Source: Gemmatirosa kalamazoonensis
GTDB lineage: Bacteria > Gemmatimonadota > Gemmatimonadetes > Gemmatimonadales > Gemmatimonadaceae
Length of the DNA stretch: 64,000 bases
Assembly (NCBI RefSeq): GCF_000522985.1
Contig: NZ_CP007128.1
Coordinates: 3,208,220 to 3,272,219 of the forward strand
Direction: 5' to 3'
Both the position numbers and the translations under genes were made by a program. Shown one piece after another: positions 8,439-29,354 of this stretch (positions are counted from its first letter, which is position 1; the number at the start of each line of letters is the position of its first letter). The notes below the pieces were generated by a model. The model saw only the letters and a program-made list of their open reading frames with translations. It searched no databases and had not been told where the DNA came from.

Positions 8439-8909
8439 ATGTCCCGCACGCATGCGCTGCGCACGAAGGCGGCGAGGACGCTCACCGCCGTCGGCACCAC
8501 TCTCCTCCTCGCCGCCGCCGCCGGAGTCACGGCGTGTCACGACGGGACCGATGCGCCGACCGGTCCGTCCGTGGCCCCGCCCGTCGCGATGACCGTCGCC
8601 GGCACCTACGTGCTCGAGGAGGTCAACGGCCGCCCGGTCCCGTACAGCCGGGAGGGCTCCGTGTGGGATTCCATGCTCCTGACGCTCGGCGCCGATGGAT
8701 CGGTCGCCGTATCGCTGGCGTGGCGCGAGACGGACGACTCGGGCGAGGTGCTCGATCAGGGGACGGACGCGTACGCGGGCCGTTATGCGTCGAGCGGCCT
8801 GCACGTCACGATCACGCTCGACGACGACCCCCCCGCCGAGGGCGTCCTAGACGGGACCCAGCTGACCGTCGCGAGCGACGGCGACCTGCTGGTGTTCCGT
8901 CGGCAGTGA
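8439..8909 (+). CDS. Small putative lipoprotein, function unknown
   Basis: 156 residues. A basic N-terminus (SRTHALRTKAAR) is followed by a hydrophobic stretch ending at a lipobox-like VTAC with Cys33, so it is probably exported and lipid-anchored. The mature part is short beta-rich sequence (AGTYVLEEVNGRPVPY, GLHVTITLDDD, TQLTVASDGDLLVF), reminiscent of lipocalin-like or META-type small barrels, but I do not recognise the family. It stands alone between tRNA-Gly and another exported protein. Confidence 0.72.
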   Translation: MSRTHALRTKAARTLTAVGTTLLLAAAAGVTACHDGTDAPTGPSVAPPVAMTVAGTYVLEEVNGRPVPYSREGSVWDSMLLTLGADGSVAVSLAWRETDDSGEVLDQGTDAYAGRYASSGLHVTITLDDDPPAEGVLDGTQLTVASDGDLLVFRRQ

Positions 8910-9009
8910 TCCCGCGTGGGGCCGACTGGCGCCGGCGTGCTTAACGGACGGGCGTGCGGTGCGTCTACCGCGCGCCCGTTCGTCGCCACGCCCACGACAC
9001 CTCGCTGCC

Positions 9010-9636
9010 ATGCGCGCTCCTCGCCGTCCCCTCCGTCTCGTCATGGTCGCCGCGCTGCTCGGCGCGATCGTGGCGCTTCCATCGTCGGCTCGCGCCCAGT
9101 TCGGGGGCCGCGGGGGACTCGGAGGCGCCGGCCGCGGCGGCATGGGCCGGCGCGGCGGTATGGGAGGCCGCGGCGAGGGGATGCCCGGCGCGGCCCGCCG
9201 CACCGAGCCGCTCGTCAACTCGGTCGACCTGATCCTGAAGCACGGCACCGAGCTCGCCCTGACCGATAGCCAGGTCGTACGGCTGCAGCGCGTCAAGTCG
9301 CATCAGGACAGCGCGATCGAGGTCGTGAAGCTCCGCCTGGATTCGCTGCCGGGACGCCGTGGCGGCGCGGCCGAGGGGGGCGATCCGATGGCCGCGCGCG
9401 ACCGGATGCAGGCGCGCGGCGAGGCCATGATGGCGTACCGTGCCGTGCTGAAGCAGGGTCGCGACGACGCGTTCGGCCTGCTGGAGAAGAAGCAGCGGAA
9501 GCAGGCGGAGAAGTTCGAGTCGGCGCTGAAGAAGGAGATGCAGGAGGCGGAGCCGGCCGGCGAGCGGGACTGGGGCGGGCGTCGGGCGGGGGCGGACAAT
9601 CCGCTGTCACAGCGCGACTTGCACGTCCACTCGTGA
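9010..9636 (+). CDS. Exported Gly/Arg/Met-rich protein, Spy/CpxP-like
   Basis: 208 residues starting at ATG 9010, directly before a signal peptide (RRPLRLVMVAALLGAIVALP, cleavage near SARAQF). A Gly/Arg/Met-rich low-complexity segment (about residues 33-60) precedes a helical, charged domain (LALTDSQVVRLQRVKSHQDS ... FGLLEKKQRKQAEKFESALK). That pattern of helices with an LTxxQ-like turn resembles periplasmic Spy/CpxP chaperones; the link is weak. A longer frame upstream adds nothing recognisable. Confidence 0.7.
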   Translation: MRAPRRPLRLVMVAALLGAIVALPSSARAQFGGRGGLGGAGRGGMGRRGGMGGRGEGMPGAARRTEPLVNSVDLILKHGTELALTDSQVVRLQRVKSHQDSAIEVVKLRLDSLPGRRGGAAEGGDPMAARDRMQARGEAMMAYRAVLKQGRDDAFGLLEKKQRKQAEKFESALKKEMQEAEPAGERDWGGRRAGADNPLSQRDLHVHS

Positions 9637-9684
9637 GCCACTAGGTTCCGAGTCTGTCCCGCGCCGCATGGGGCAGAGCTTCCC

Positions 9685-9757
9685 GCTCGCGTAGCTCAGT
9701 CGGTAGAGCACACCCTTGGTAAGGGTGAGGTCACCGGTTCAATCCCGGTCGCGAGCT
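9685..9757 (+). tRNA. tRNA-Thr (GGT anticodon)
   Basis: 73-nt cloverleaf. The acceptor arm GCTCGCG pairs with CGCGAGC, discriminator T. The anticodon arm CACCC/GGGTG encloses TTGGTAA (anticodon GGT, reading ACC/ACT). The T-arm is ACCGGTTCAATCCCGGT. It precedes rpmG, where many bacteria place tRNA-Trp. Confidence 0.96.
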
Positions 9758-9912
9758 CTCGAGTAGCGGGGTGACGCGTCGCCCCGTCCCGCAGTTGGAA
9801 TCGATGCGCCGCGGCCCCATCCGTGGGAGTTGCGGCGCACGTTGCACGTCCATCGAGCGCTCGCCCCTATGCCGGGGCCGCCTCGAGCGAACACGTACCA
9901 GAGGGCGGCGTC

Positions 9913-10065
9913 ATGCCTCGCGACAAGATCATCCTCGGCTGCACCGAGTGTAAGAGCCGGAACTACTTCACCTCGAAGAACAAGCGCCTGCACCCCGAGC
10001 GCGTCGAGTGGAAGAAGTACTGCCCCCGCTGCAACAAGCATCAGCTGCACAAGGAAACGAAGTAG
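9913..10065 (+). CDS. rpmG: 50S ribosomal protein bL33
   Basis: A 50-residue large-subunit protein. It has two zinc-binding CxxC pairs ([10 protein letters not shown] and YCPRCNKHQ), so it is the zinc-containing C+ form. The ATG at 9913 gives the standard N-terminus [12 protein letters not shown]; upstream in-frame sequence is not conserved. It is followed two bases later by secE, the usual rpmG-secE-nusG order. Confidence 0.95.
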   Translation: MPRDKIILGCTECKSRNYFTSKNKRLHPERVEWKKYCPRCNKHQLHKETK

Positions 10066-10067
10066 CC

Positions 10068-10301
10068 ATGACGACGCCCGTCGTCCCTCAGCGGCAGTCC
10101 TTCCCGGCCAGGACGCTCCAGTTCTATCACGACGTCATGACCGAGATGAAGAAGGTGACTTGGCCCGACCGTCCTCAGCTCCAGGACGCGACGATCAAGA
10201 TCATCATCTTCGTGCTCTTCATCGGCGCGATCATCGCGCTCATGGACATCGGCCTGCAGTTCATCCTCGTGCGGCTCCCGCAGCTTCTTCTCGGACGCTG
10301 A
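10068..10301 (+). CDS. secE: Preprotein translocase subunit SecE
   Basis: A 77-residue subunit of the SecYEG channel. The conserved amphipathic helix is FYHDVMTEMKKVTWPDRPQL, followed by one transmembrane helix (IKIIIFVLFIGAIIALMDIG). This is the short single-span form. ATG at 10068, two bases after rpmG and 14 before nusG. Confidence 0.94.
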   Translation: MTTPVVPQRQSFPARTLQFYHDVMTEMKKVTWPDRPQLQDATIKIIIFVLFIGAIIALMDIGLQFILVRLPQLLLGR

Positions 10302-10315
10302 ACCGGAGACCGAAC

Positions 10316-10855
10316 GTGGAACACCGCTGGTACGCCATCCAGACGACGTCCGGGCACGAGAACAAGGTTCGCTCGCTGATCCAGCGGAAGATCGACGCCG
10401 ATCCGCACTCGCCCGAGGAGCGCTCCATCCGTCAGGCGCTCGTGCCGACGCAGGAAGCGGTGGAGATCAAGAGCGGGAAGAAGGTCACCGTCGAGCGGAA
10501 GATCTATCCCGGCTACGTCCTGGTGGAGATGGTCATGAACCAGGACACGCTGCACACGATCAACGGCATCCAGGGCGTGATCAAGTTCGTCGGTCACGAC
10601 CGGTTCCCGATGGCGCTGCGCCCGGAGGAGGTCAACCGCCTGCTCGGCATCGCCGAGGCGGAAGAGGCGGCGCCGAAGGAGGAGATCCCGTTCCTCATCG
10701 GTCAGGCCGTCGCGATCACCGAAGGGCCGTTCACCGACTTCAACGGCACCGTCGAGGAAGTCATGGCGGACAAGGGCAAGGTGCGCGTCAGCGTCTCCCT
10801 GTTCGGTCGGCCGACCTCGGTCGAGCTGGACTACCTCCAGCTGAAGGCGTACTGA
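10316..10855 (+). CDS. nusG: Transcription termination/antitermination factor NusG
   Basis: 179 residues. The NGN domain starts HRWYAIQTTSGHENKV and contains KIYPGYVLVEM. The C-terminal KOW domain has GQAVAITEGPFTDFNGTVEEV. It binds RNA polymerase and couples to Rho or to ribosomal S10. GTG start at 10316, 14 bases after secE. The short linker EAEEAAPKEE separates the two domains. Confidence 0.96.
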   Translation: MEHRWYAIQTTSGHENKVRSLIQRKIDADPHSPEERSIRQALVPTQEAVEIKSGKKVTVERKIYPGYVLVEMVMNQDTLHTINGIQGVIKFVGHDRFPMALRPEEVNRLLGIAEAEEAAPKEEIPFLIGQAVAITEGPFTDFNGTVEEVMADKGKVRVSVSLFGRPTSVELDYLQLKAY

Positions 10856-10882
10856 GTCGCCCCACGAATCGTGCCGCGCGGG

Positions 10883-10911
10883 TTCACCTCCGCGCCCGAT
10901 CGTGATAAGTT
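10883..10911 (+). promoter_or_regulatory. Promoter candidate upstream of rplK
   Basis: TTCACC, 17 bp, TAAGTT, immediately followed by CCTAGG. The string GTTCCTAGG recurs at the rpsL promoter candidate (22482). It is placed 114 bp before rplK, leaving room for a leader that could bind L1. No mapped start is available. Confidence 0.4.
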
Positions 10912-11024
10912 CCTAGGCTCGCTCGCTTTGCGGGCGGCCGCACGACGTCGCGGACCACGGCGACGGAAAATATCCGTGGGAGTGACGGCCTCGCGACGGC
11001 GGGGCCACCACGCCAAGGAGAACC

Positions 11025-11447
11025 ATGGCCAAGAAGGTAACCGGGTTCGTCAAGCTCCAGATCCCGGCCGGGAAGGCGACGCCTGCCCCGCCGGTCGGTA
11101 CGGCGCTCGGCCCCCAGGGGATCAACATCATGGCCTTCGTCAAAGAGTTCAACGCTCGGACGCAAGGCCAGGACATGATCCTCCCGGTGGAGGTCACGAT
11201 CTACGCGGACAAGTCCTTCACGTTCATCCTGAAGACCCCGCCGACCGCGGAGCTGATCAAGAAGGAGATCGGGCTCGCGAGCGGCTCGGGCCAGCCGAAC
11301 AAGAACAAGGTCGGCCAGGTGACGAAGGCGCAGGTCCGCAAGATCGCCGAGGTGAAGATGCCGGACCTCAACACCGACAACGTCGAGAGCGCGATGGCCA
11401 TGGTGGCCGGAGCCGCTCGTTCGATGGGGGTCACGGTGGTGGACTGA
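11025..11447 (+). CDS. rplK: 50S ribosomal protein uL11
   Basis: 140 residues. The N-terminus [27 protein letters not shown] and the rRNA-binding C-terminal segment with [10 protein letters not shown] are conserved. It forms the GTPase-associated stalk base with L10/L12. A leader of about 110 nt precedes it and GGAG lies before the ATG. The stop overlaps the rplA start by one base (TGATG). Confidence 0.97.
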   Translation: MAKKVTGFVKLQIPAGKATPAPPVGTALGPQGINIMAFVKEFNARTQGQDMILPVEVTIYADKSFTFILKTPPTAELIKKEIGLASGSGQPNKNKVGQVTKAQVRKIAEVKMPDLNTDNVESAMAMVAGAARSMGVTVVD

Positions 11448-12136
11448 TGAAGACCCACGGAAAGAAGTATCGCGCCGCGGCGCAGAAGATCGACGCCGAC
11501 AAGGCGTATCAGGCGCGCCAGGCGATCGACCTCGTGAAGGGCGGTGCGTTCGCGAAGTTCGACGAGACGGTCGAGGTGGCGGTCCGCCTCGGCGTCGATC
11601 CGCGCCACGCCGACCAGGTCGTGCGCGGCACGGTCGTGCTGCCGGCGGGCACCGGTAAGTCGGTGCGCGTGCTCGTCATCGCGGTCGGCCCGAAGGCGGC
11701 CGAGGCGGAGGAGGCGGGTGCCGACTTCGTCGGGCTCGAGTACGTCCAGCGCATCAAGGACGGCTGGCTCGATTTCGACGTCATGGTCGCGACGCCGGAT
11801 CAGATGGGCCAGGTCGGCCAGCTCGGCCGCGTCCTCGGTCCCCGCGGCCTCATGCCCAACCCGAAGGCGGGCACGGTGACGTTCGACGTGGGCCGTGCGG
11901 TGCGCGAGCTGAAGGCCGGTAAGATCGAGTTCCGTGTCGACAAAGGCGGCAACGTGCACGCCCCGATCGGCAAGGTCTCGTTCGCGGCCGAGGCGCTCGA
12001 GACCAACTTCGCCGCGCTCATGGACCAGCTCGTCCGGTCCAAGCCGGCGGCGGCCAAGGGTGTGTACATCAAGAACGTCGCCGTCTCGAGCTCCATGGGC
12101 CCGGGCGTCGCCGTCGATACCACGCCCTACCGTTAA
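11447..12136 (+). CDS. rplA: 50S ribosomal protein uL1
   Basis: 229 residues, standard length. Conserved [45 protein letters not shown] and the C-terminal [18 protein letters not shown] are all present. It forms the L1 stalk on 23S rRNA and in many bacteria represses its own operon. The start codon overlaps the rplK stop, giving coupled translation. Confidence 0.97.
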   Translation: MKTHGKKYRAAAQKIDADKAYQARQAIDLVKGGAFAKFDETVEVAVRLGVDPRHADQVVRGTVVLPAGTGKSVRVLVIAVGPKAAEAEEAGADFVGLEYVQRIKDGWLDFDVMVATPDQMGQVGQLGRVLGPRGLMPNPKAGTVTFDVGRAVRELKAGKIEFRVDKGGNVHAPIGKVSFAAEALETNFAALMDQLVRSKPAAAKGVYIKNVAVSSSMGPGVAVDTTPYR

Positions 12137-12151
12137 CCGGGAGCCGGCGCG

Positions 12152-12670
12152 ATGAAGCGAACCGAAAAGGAGCAGCTCGTCAACGAGCTGAGTGGCAAGA
12201 TCAAGGGCGCGCAGGCGCTCTATTACACCGACTTCACCGGGCTGAACGTGAAGCGGATGACCGACCTCCGCCGTCGCCTCCGGAAGGCCGGCGTGGAGTA
12301 CGTGGTCATCAAGAACACGCTCGCGCTCCGTGCGGTGAACGAGAGTGGTCTGGTCGGTGAGCGCCTCAAGGGCCCGACGGGGATCGTCGTCGCCCACGAC
12401 GCGCTCGCCGGGGCGAAGGTGCTGACCGACTTCGCGAAGGAGAACGACCAGCGTCCGGCGGTGAAGGGCGGCATGTTCGACGGCCGTGCCATCGACGCGG
12501 AGCAGGTCAAGCGGCTGGCGAACATGCCCTCGCGCGAGCAGCTGCTCAGCGAGCTGGGCGCCGGCTTCATGGCGCCGCTGGCGAGCTTCGCCGGCGCGCT
12601 CAACGGCATGCTCTACCAGATGGTCGGCGCGCTCGAGGCCCTCCGGGCTCAGAAGGAAGGCGCGCAGTAA
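12152..12670 (+). CDS. rplJ: 50S ribosomal protein uL10
   Basis: 172 residues. The N-terminal domain has [36 protein letters not shown]. The C-terminal helix ([21 protein letters not shown]) anchors L7/L12 dimers. It begins 15 bases after rplA and is separated from rplL by a 74-nt spacer with terminator-like structure. Confidence 0.96.
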   Translation: MKRTEKEQLVNELSGKIKGAQALYYTDFTGLNVKRMTDLRRRLRKAGVEYVVIKNTLALRAVNESGLVGERLKGPTGIVVAHDALAGAKVLTDFAKENDQRPAVKGGMFDGRAIDAEQVKRLANMPSREQLLSELGAGFMAPLASFAGALNGMLYQMVGALEALRAQKEGAQ

Positions 12671-12672
12671 AT

Positions 12673-12726
12673 CCAGGCGGTTTGCCTGTTCAACCTGCCC
12701 CAGCGGTCGTACACCGCCTGGGTTTT
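12673..12726 (+). terminator. Attenuator-like hairpin between rplJ and rplL
   Basis: CCAGGCGG (12673) pairs perfectly with CCGCCTGG (12714) and is followed by GTTTTC. The second arm can instead pair with CCCAGCGGT inside the loop, so two folds compete. The placement could tune rplL relative to rplJ or provide an RNA-processing site. Confidence 0.5.
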
Positions 12727-12744
12727 CTACGGAGAAACGGAATC

Positions 12745-13140
12745 ATGGCTACGCTGAGCAACGACGAGATCCTGGACGCGATCGGCAACAAGACGGTCTT
12801 CGAGCTGGCCGATCTGATCGAGGCGTTCAAGACGAAGTTCAACGTCACGATCGCGGCCGCCCCGGTGGGCGGCGCGGCCCCGGCCGGCGGTGGCGCCGGT
12901 GGCGCGGCGGCTCCGGCCGTCGAGGAGAAGACCGAGTTCGACGTCGTGCTGCGTGATGCGGGCGCGAAGAAGATCCAGGTCATCAAGGTCGTGCGCGAGA
13001 TCACCGGCCTCGGCCTGAAGGAGGCGAAGGACATGGTCGACGGCGCGCCGCAGACCGTGAAGGCCGGCGTCTCGAAGGACGAGGCGGCGACCATCAAGGC
13101 GAAGCTCGAGGAGCAGGGCGCCGGCGTCGAGGTGAAGTAA
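12745..13140 (+). CDS. rplL: 50S ribosomal protein bL12 (L7/L12)
   Basis: 131 residues. The N-terminal dimerisation domain ([25 protein letters not shown]) is joined by an Ala/Gly/Pro hinge to the factor-binding C-terminal domain ([39 protein letters not shown]). It is the stalk protein that recruits EF-G and EF-Tu. ATG at 12745 with GGAG upstream; an upstream GTG extension (from 12682) covers the attenuator and is not conserved. Confidence 0.97.
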   Translation: MATLSNDEILDAIGNKTVFELADLIEAFKTKFNVTIAAAPVGGAAPAGGGAGGAAAPAVEEKTEFDVVLRDAGAKKIQVIKVVREITGLGLKEAKDMVDGAPQTVKAGVSKDEAATIKAKLEEQGAGVEVK

Positions 13141-13210
13141 GCGGCGAGCGTGGAGCGTGGCGCGACGAGAGGCAAGCGCTCTCGTCGCTCCGCGCTCCTC
13201 GCTCCCCGCT
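13141..13210. repeat. Imperfect repeat-built hairpin between rplL and rpoB
   Basis: Left arm with GAGCG(TG) units (GGCGAGCGTGGAGCGTGG...) and a right arm complementary over about 31 positions with a few mismatches, around a 7-nt loop. It is placed where E. coli has the rplL-rpoB attenuator and RNase III site. The remaining spacer to rpoB (13211-13356) holds a short AT-richer stretch but no clear promoter. Confidence 0.6.
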
Positions 13211-13356
13211 CACTTCTACCTCGCCGCGATCGTGATTACAGTTCGCCGCACAATTCAATAGCAGGTTCGCTGCTCCGCCCCGCATCCGCGTCGAAATCGC
13301 AGGATGCCGGGGTCGGGGCTCTTTTCGCCTGCCAGCGGCTACCCCGCGGGTGAGAC

Positions 13357-18057
<4,701 letters not shown>

Positions 18058-18060
18058 CTC

Positions 18061-22374
<4,314 letters not shown>

Positions 22375-22396
22375 CCGTCGAGCTTTCAGGTCGGCA

Positions 22397-22440
22397 CGTG
22401 AACGGGGCGGCCCTGGCGGGCCGCCCCGTTCACGTATCTT
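22397..22440 (+). terminator. Terminator after rpoC
   Basis: A perfect 16-bp stem (CGTGAACGGGGCGGCC with its complement) with a 6-nt loop, then TATCTT. It is 23 bp after the rpoC stop and 17 bp before a promoter candidate. Confidence 0.8.
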
Positions 22441-22456
22441 CGCTCCACAGACCGAC

Positions 22457-22485
22457 TTGACCCTCGATCCCGAGGCCGCTACGTT
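22457..22485 (+). promoter_or_regulatory. Promoter candidate for rpsL-rpsG
   Basis: TTGACC, 17 bp, TACGTT, followed by CCTAGG. Box spacing is optimal. The string GTTCCTAGG is shared with the rplK promoter candidate at 10908. Its position between the rpoC terminator and the rpsL leader hairpin supports function. Confidence 0.6.
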
Positions 22486-22496
22486 CCTAGGTCTGA

Positions 22497-22517
22497 GGCG
22501 TTCCAGGCTGGAACGCC
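22497..22517 (+). promoter_or_regulatory. Leader hairpin upstream of rpsL
   Basis: GGCGTTCCA and TGGAACGCC form a perfect 9-bp stem with a 3-nt loop, 25 bp before the rpsL ATG and just downstream of the presumed transcription start. A protein-binding or RNA-stabilising role is possible. Confidence 0.5.
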
Positions 22518-22542
22518 AGAGTCCGTTGTCGATCCATCGTTA

Positions 22543-22947
22543 ATGCCGACAATCAATCAGCTGGTGCGCCGGAGCCGCGAGTCGCTGGCGCGCGTCAACA
22601 AGTCTCCCGCGCTGAAGGCGAATCCCTTCAAGCGCGGCGTGTGCACGCGCGTGTACACGACGACGCCGAAGAAGCCGAACTCGGCGCTCCGGAAGGTCGC
22701 CAAGGTGCGTCTCACGAACGGCTTCGAGGTCATCGCCTACATCCCGGGCGAGGGGCACAATCTGCAGGAGCACTCGATCGTGCTCGTGCGCGGCGGCCGC
22801 GTGAAGGACCTGCCGGGCGTCCGCTACCACATCGTGCGCGGCACGTTGGACGCCTCGGGCGTCAACGGCCGGAACCGCAGCCGTTCCAAGTACGGCGCCA
22901 AGCGGCCGAAGCCGGGTCAGGCTGCGGCGGGAGGTAAGAAGAAGTGA
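22543..22947 (+). CDS. rpsL: 30S ribosomal protein uS12
   Basis: 134 residues, with [11 protein letters not shown], the decoding-site segment [14 protein letters not shown] (wild-type lysines at the streptomycin-resistance positions) and [16 protein letters not shown]. It ends in a Lys/Gly-rich tail. It starts the str operon and overlaps the rpsG GTG by four bases. Confidence 0.97.
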   Translation: MPTINQLVRRSRESLARVNKSPALKANPFKRGVCTRVYTTTPKKPNSALRKVAKVRLTNGFEVIAYIPGEGHNLQEHSIVLVRGGRVKDLPGVRYHIVRGTLDASGVNGRNRSRSKYGAKRPKPGQAAAGGKKK

Positions 22948-23414
22948 GCCGCCGAAAGACTGCCGTGAAGCGTCCGGTACTCGCCGACGCCCGGTACGAC
23001 AGCCAGACCGTCAGCAAGTTCATCAACTCGCTGATGTACCAGGGGAAGAAGTCGACCGCCGAGCGCATCTTCTACGGCGCGATGGACCTCGTGGAGGCGC
23101 GGACGAGCCAGCCTGGCGTGAACGTGTTCAAGCAGGCGCTGGCGAACCTGAAGCCGGTCGTGGAAGTGAAGAGCCGCCGCGTCGGCGGCGCCACGTACCA
23201 GGTGCCGGTCGAAGTGCGTCCGGAGCGCCGCAACGCGCTCGCGATGCGCTGGCTGATCTCCTACTCGCGCGACCGCAACGAGAAGTCGATGGCGGAGAAG
23301 CTCGCGGGCGAGGTGATCGCGGCGTCGCGCGGCGAGGGGAACGCGGTGAAGAAGAAGGAAGACACGCACCGCATGGCCGAGGCGAACAAGGCCTTCGCGC
23401 ACTACCGCTGGTAA
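22944..23414 (+). CDS. rpsG: 30S ribosomal protein uS7
   Basis: 156 residues. [47 protein letters not shown] and the C-terminal [15 protein letters not shown] are typical. It is the primary assembly protein of the 30S head. GTG start within the rpsL stop (GTGA). A terminator follows instead of immediate fusA. Confidence 0.96.
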   Translation: MSRRKTAVKRPVLADARYDSQTVSKFINSLMYQGKKSTAERIFYGAMDLVEARTSQPGVNVFKQALANLKPVVEVKSRRVGGATYQVPVEVRPERRNALAMRWLISYSRDRNEKSMAEKLAGEVIAASRGEGNAVKKKEDTHRMAEANKAFAHYRW

Positions 23415-23471
23415 GCTCGGCTCGACGCATCGCCGACGCGTGTCGGCGATGTGGATAGACGCGCTAAGTCG

Positions 23472-23510
23472 AACCGCCCCGTTGACTTCGGTCACGGGGC
23501 GGTTAGCTTT
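23472..23510 (+). terminator. Terminator after rpsG
   Basis: An 11-bp perfect stem (AACCGCCCCGT / ACGGGGCGGTT) with outer GCTAA/TTAGC extensions, then GCTTT. Inside it TTGACT and TAGCTT lie 16 bp apart, so a fusA promoter could overlap the hairpin. The rest of the 245-bp fusA leader shows no gene. Confidence 0.7.
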
Positions 23511-23754
23511 GGAAGGCTACGGGGCACCGGCGCGGTGTCGGCGTCCCGCAGGACGGATCAGGTGCCGTTCAGACAATCAGACGTCGAGGCGAGATACGCG
23601 CTGCCGCGCGGCCTCGACGCGCCATGGGTCCCGGTTCGCGCAGCAGTGGCGAGCACACCCGGCGAGGGCGGATGGATACCGGTCCCGAGCGAGGGGCGCC
23701 TGGTCCACCCGCGTTTTTGCTGAAAGGCACTCCTGCCGCTGACGAGATAACAGC

Positions 23755-25875
<2,121 letters not shown>

Positions 25876-25887
25876 CACCATCGCTCT

Positions 25888-25920
25888 GGGCTGCGGACGC
25901 GCGCTGCGGATCCGCAGCCC
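25888..25920. repeat. Hairpin between fusA and tuf
   Basis: GGGCTGCGGA pairs with TCCGCAGCCC (10 bp, 13-nt loop). A shorter palindrome GCTGCGGATCCGCAGC is nested in the right half, so two folds are possible. It is 12 bp after the fusA stop, in the 96-bp gap before tuf. Confidence 0.6.
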
Positions 25921-25971
25921 GCGTCCCGGGGCCGCAGCGCGACAGAACACTTCAGTCAGAGACTCAGTACC

Positions 25972-27174
<1,203 letters not shown>

Positions 27175-27177
27175 CAC

Positions 27178-27247
27178 GCTGCGTATCTGCGTGGCTGCGT
27201 GGCGGCGTACCAGCCCCACGCAGCCGCGCACCCACGCAGATACGCAA
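27178..27247. repeat. GCTGCGTG-type repeat hairpin between tuf and rpsJ
   Basis: A left arm of TGCGT-containing units (GCTGCGTATCTGCGTGG...) is complementary over about 30 positions, with a few mismatches, to the right arm ending CACGCAGATACGCA. The same unit family occurs at 42098 and 47093. It begins four bases after the tuf stop. Confidence 0.65.
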
Positions 27248-27268
27248 CATCACTCTCGGTAACACTCA

Positions 27269-27577
<309 letters not shown>

Positions 27578-27702
27578 TTCGCGCGTTCGCGCGCGACGGG
27601 CAGCGGTTCCCACGCGGCGCCGCGGTCCACAGTCCAACGGCCGGTAACGCACGGGCGACACAGGGGTCGCCGGCGGGCCGCGACTAACGAGCAGGAGTAC
27701 CA

Positions 27703-28386
27703 ATGATCGGCATCATCGGGAAGAAGCTGGGCATGACCCAGATCTTCAACGAGCAGGGGCAGCAGGTCCCGGTCACGGTGATCGAGGCCGAGCCGAATCC
27801 GGTGACGAAGGTGGTCGACAAGACCGCTGCCGGGTTCGCGGCCGTCGAGCTGGGCTACGGGAAGCTGAAGACCGCTCGAGCGAACGCGAAGGGCGAGCGC
27901 ACGCCGAAGGGCGCGCGCGCGAGCAAGGCGGAGCTCGGCCACGCGAAGAAGGCGGGGCTCGACTACGCGCCGCGCGTGCTGCGCAGCTTCCGCCTCGACG
28001 ACGCGCCGGGGAAGAACCCCGAGATCCCGTCGTTCGAGGTCGGCGGCACGGTGGGCGTCGGGATCTTCGCGGCGGGTGAGCGCGTGAAGGTCACCGGCAC
28101 GACGAAGGGACGCGGCTTCCAGGGCGTCGTAAAGCGCTGGGGCTTCGGTGGCGGTGCGAACACGCACGGCAACACGAAGCACCGCAAGCCGGGCTCGATC
28201 GGCCCGGGCACGGACCCGTCGCGCGTCATCAAGGGCAAGAAGATGCCCGGGCACTACGGCGCCGAACGGCACACGTCGGTGGGCCTGCGCGTGGAGCGCG
28301 TGGACGCCGAGCGCAATCTGATCTACATCCGCGGCAGCGTGGCCGGCCCGACGAACGGGATCGTGCTCGTCCGCAAGCAGGGCTGA
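27703..28386 (+). CDS. rplC: 50S ribosomal protein uL3
   Basis: 227 residues. It starts IGIIGKKLGMTQIFNEQG. The central GTTKGRGFQGVVKRWGFGGG loop reaches toward the peptidyl-transferase centre, and KKMPGHYGAERHTSVGLRV follows. It precedes rplD by four bases. Confidence 0.96.
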   Translation: MIGIIGKKLGMTQIFNEQGQQVPVTVIEAEPNPVTKVVDKTAAGFAAVELGYGKLKTARANAKGERTPKGARASKAELGHAKKAGLDYAPRVLRSFRLDDAPGKNPEIPSFEVGGTVGVGIFAAGERVKVTGTTKGRGFQGVVKRWGFGGGANTHGNTKHRKPGSIGPGTDPSRVIKGKKMPGHYGAERHTSVGLRVERVDAERNLIYIRGSVAGPTNGIVLVRKQG

Positions 28387-28390
28387 CGCC

Positions 28391-29059
28391 ATGGCTGACA
28401 CGACGACTCTCCAGGCGGCCGCGTTCGGCGCGGACGGCGCGAAGAAGGCGCCCGTCTCGCTGCCGGCGGCGCTGTTCGACGGCACGGTGAACGTGCCGGT
28501 GATGCACCAGGCCGTGAAGGCGTATCTGGCGAACCAGCGCCAGGGCACCGCGGCGACGAAGATCCGCAAGTACGTCACGGGCGGCAACCAGAAGCCGTGG
28601 CGCCAGAAGGGCACGGGCCGCGCCCGTCAGGGCTCGACGCGCGCGCCGCACTGGGTGGGCGGTGGCACGGTCTTCGGTCCGCAGCCGCGCGACTACGACC
28701 AGAAGCTCCCGCGCAAGGTGAAGGCGCTCGCGCGCAAGAGCGCGCTGAACGCGCGCGCCCGCGAGGATGCGCTGCTCGTCGTCGACTCGCTCGCGTTCGA
28801 GTCGCCGAAGACGAAGCAGATCACCGCGCTGCTCGCGCGCCTGGGCGTGAGCGAGCAGAAGGTGCTCGTGCTCACGGACGGCGCGAAGCCGGGCGTGTAC
28901 CTGAGCGCGCGCAACCTGCCGAACGTGCACGCGATGCCGTACTCCGACGCGTCGACCTACCACATCCTGTGGTCGGACGTCGTGATCGTCGAGTCGGCGG
29001 CGCTGTCGCGCGCGGCGGAGAGCGAGCGCGCCGAGACCACTGACACCGCGGAGGGCTGA
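28391..29059 (+). CDS. rplD: 50S ribosomal protein uL4
   Basis: 222 residues. The exit-tunnel loop with GGNQKPWRQKGTGRARQGS is conserved, as are GGGTVFGPQPRDY and the C-terminal SDVVIVESAAL. The N-terminal 30 residues and the acidic C-terminal tail (SESERAETTDTAEG) are variable. In E. coli L4 represses the S10 operon; no S10 leader structure is evident here. Confidence 0.95.
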   Translation: MADTTTLQAAAFGADGAKKAPVSLPAALFDGTVNVPVMHQAVKAYLANQRQGTAATKIRKYVTGGNQKPWRQKGTGRARQGSTRAPHWVGGGTVFGPQPRDYDQKLPRKVKALARKSALNARAREDALLVVDSLAFESPKTKQITALLARLGVSEQKVLVLTDGAKPGVYLSARNLPNVHAMPYSDASTYHILWSDVVIVESAALSRAAESERAETTDTAEG

Positions 29060-29061
29060 CG

Positions 29062-29349
29062 ATGCCGACGCTGCACCGCACCATCGTGCGTCCGATCGTC
29101 ACCGAAGCGACGTCCGCCGCCTATCAGGAGCGCGGCGAGTACTACTTCGAGGTGGCGCCGGACGCGAACAAGCAGGAGATCAAGCAGGCGGTCGAGCGCC
29201 TGTTCGGGGTGAAGGTCACGGGCGTGTGGACGATGAACGTGCGCGGGAAGGCGCGCCGCGTCGGCACCACGACCGGGCGTCGCCCGCACTGGAAAAAGGC
29301 GATCGTGACGCTCCGTGAGGGCGATACGATCGGGATCTTCGAGGGCTGA
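29062..29349 (+). CDS. rplW: 50S ribosomal protein uL23
   Basis: 95 residues. [42 protein letters not shown] and the extended loop with [20 protein letters not shown] match L23, the exit-tunnel docking site for trigger factor and SRP. It lies two bases after rplD. Confidence 0.95.
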   Translation: MPTLHRTIVRPIVTEATSAAYQERGEYYFEVAPDANKQEIKQAVERLFGVKVTGVWTMNVRGKARRVGTTTGRRPHWKKAIVTLREGDTIGIFEG

Positions 29350-29354
29350 CCCAG

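Noticed and set aside
9760-9790. Terminator after tRNA-Thr(GGT)
   Set aside because: Only a 5-7 bp stem with a wobble and no T-run; too weak to call.
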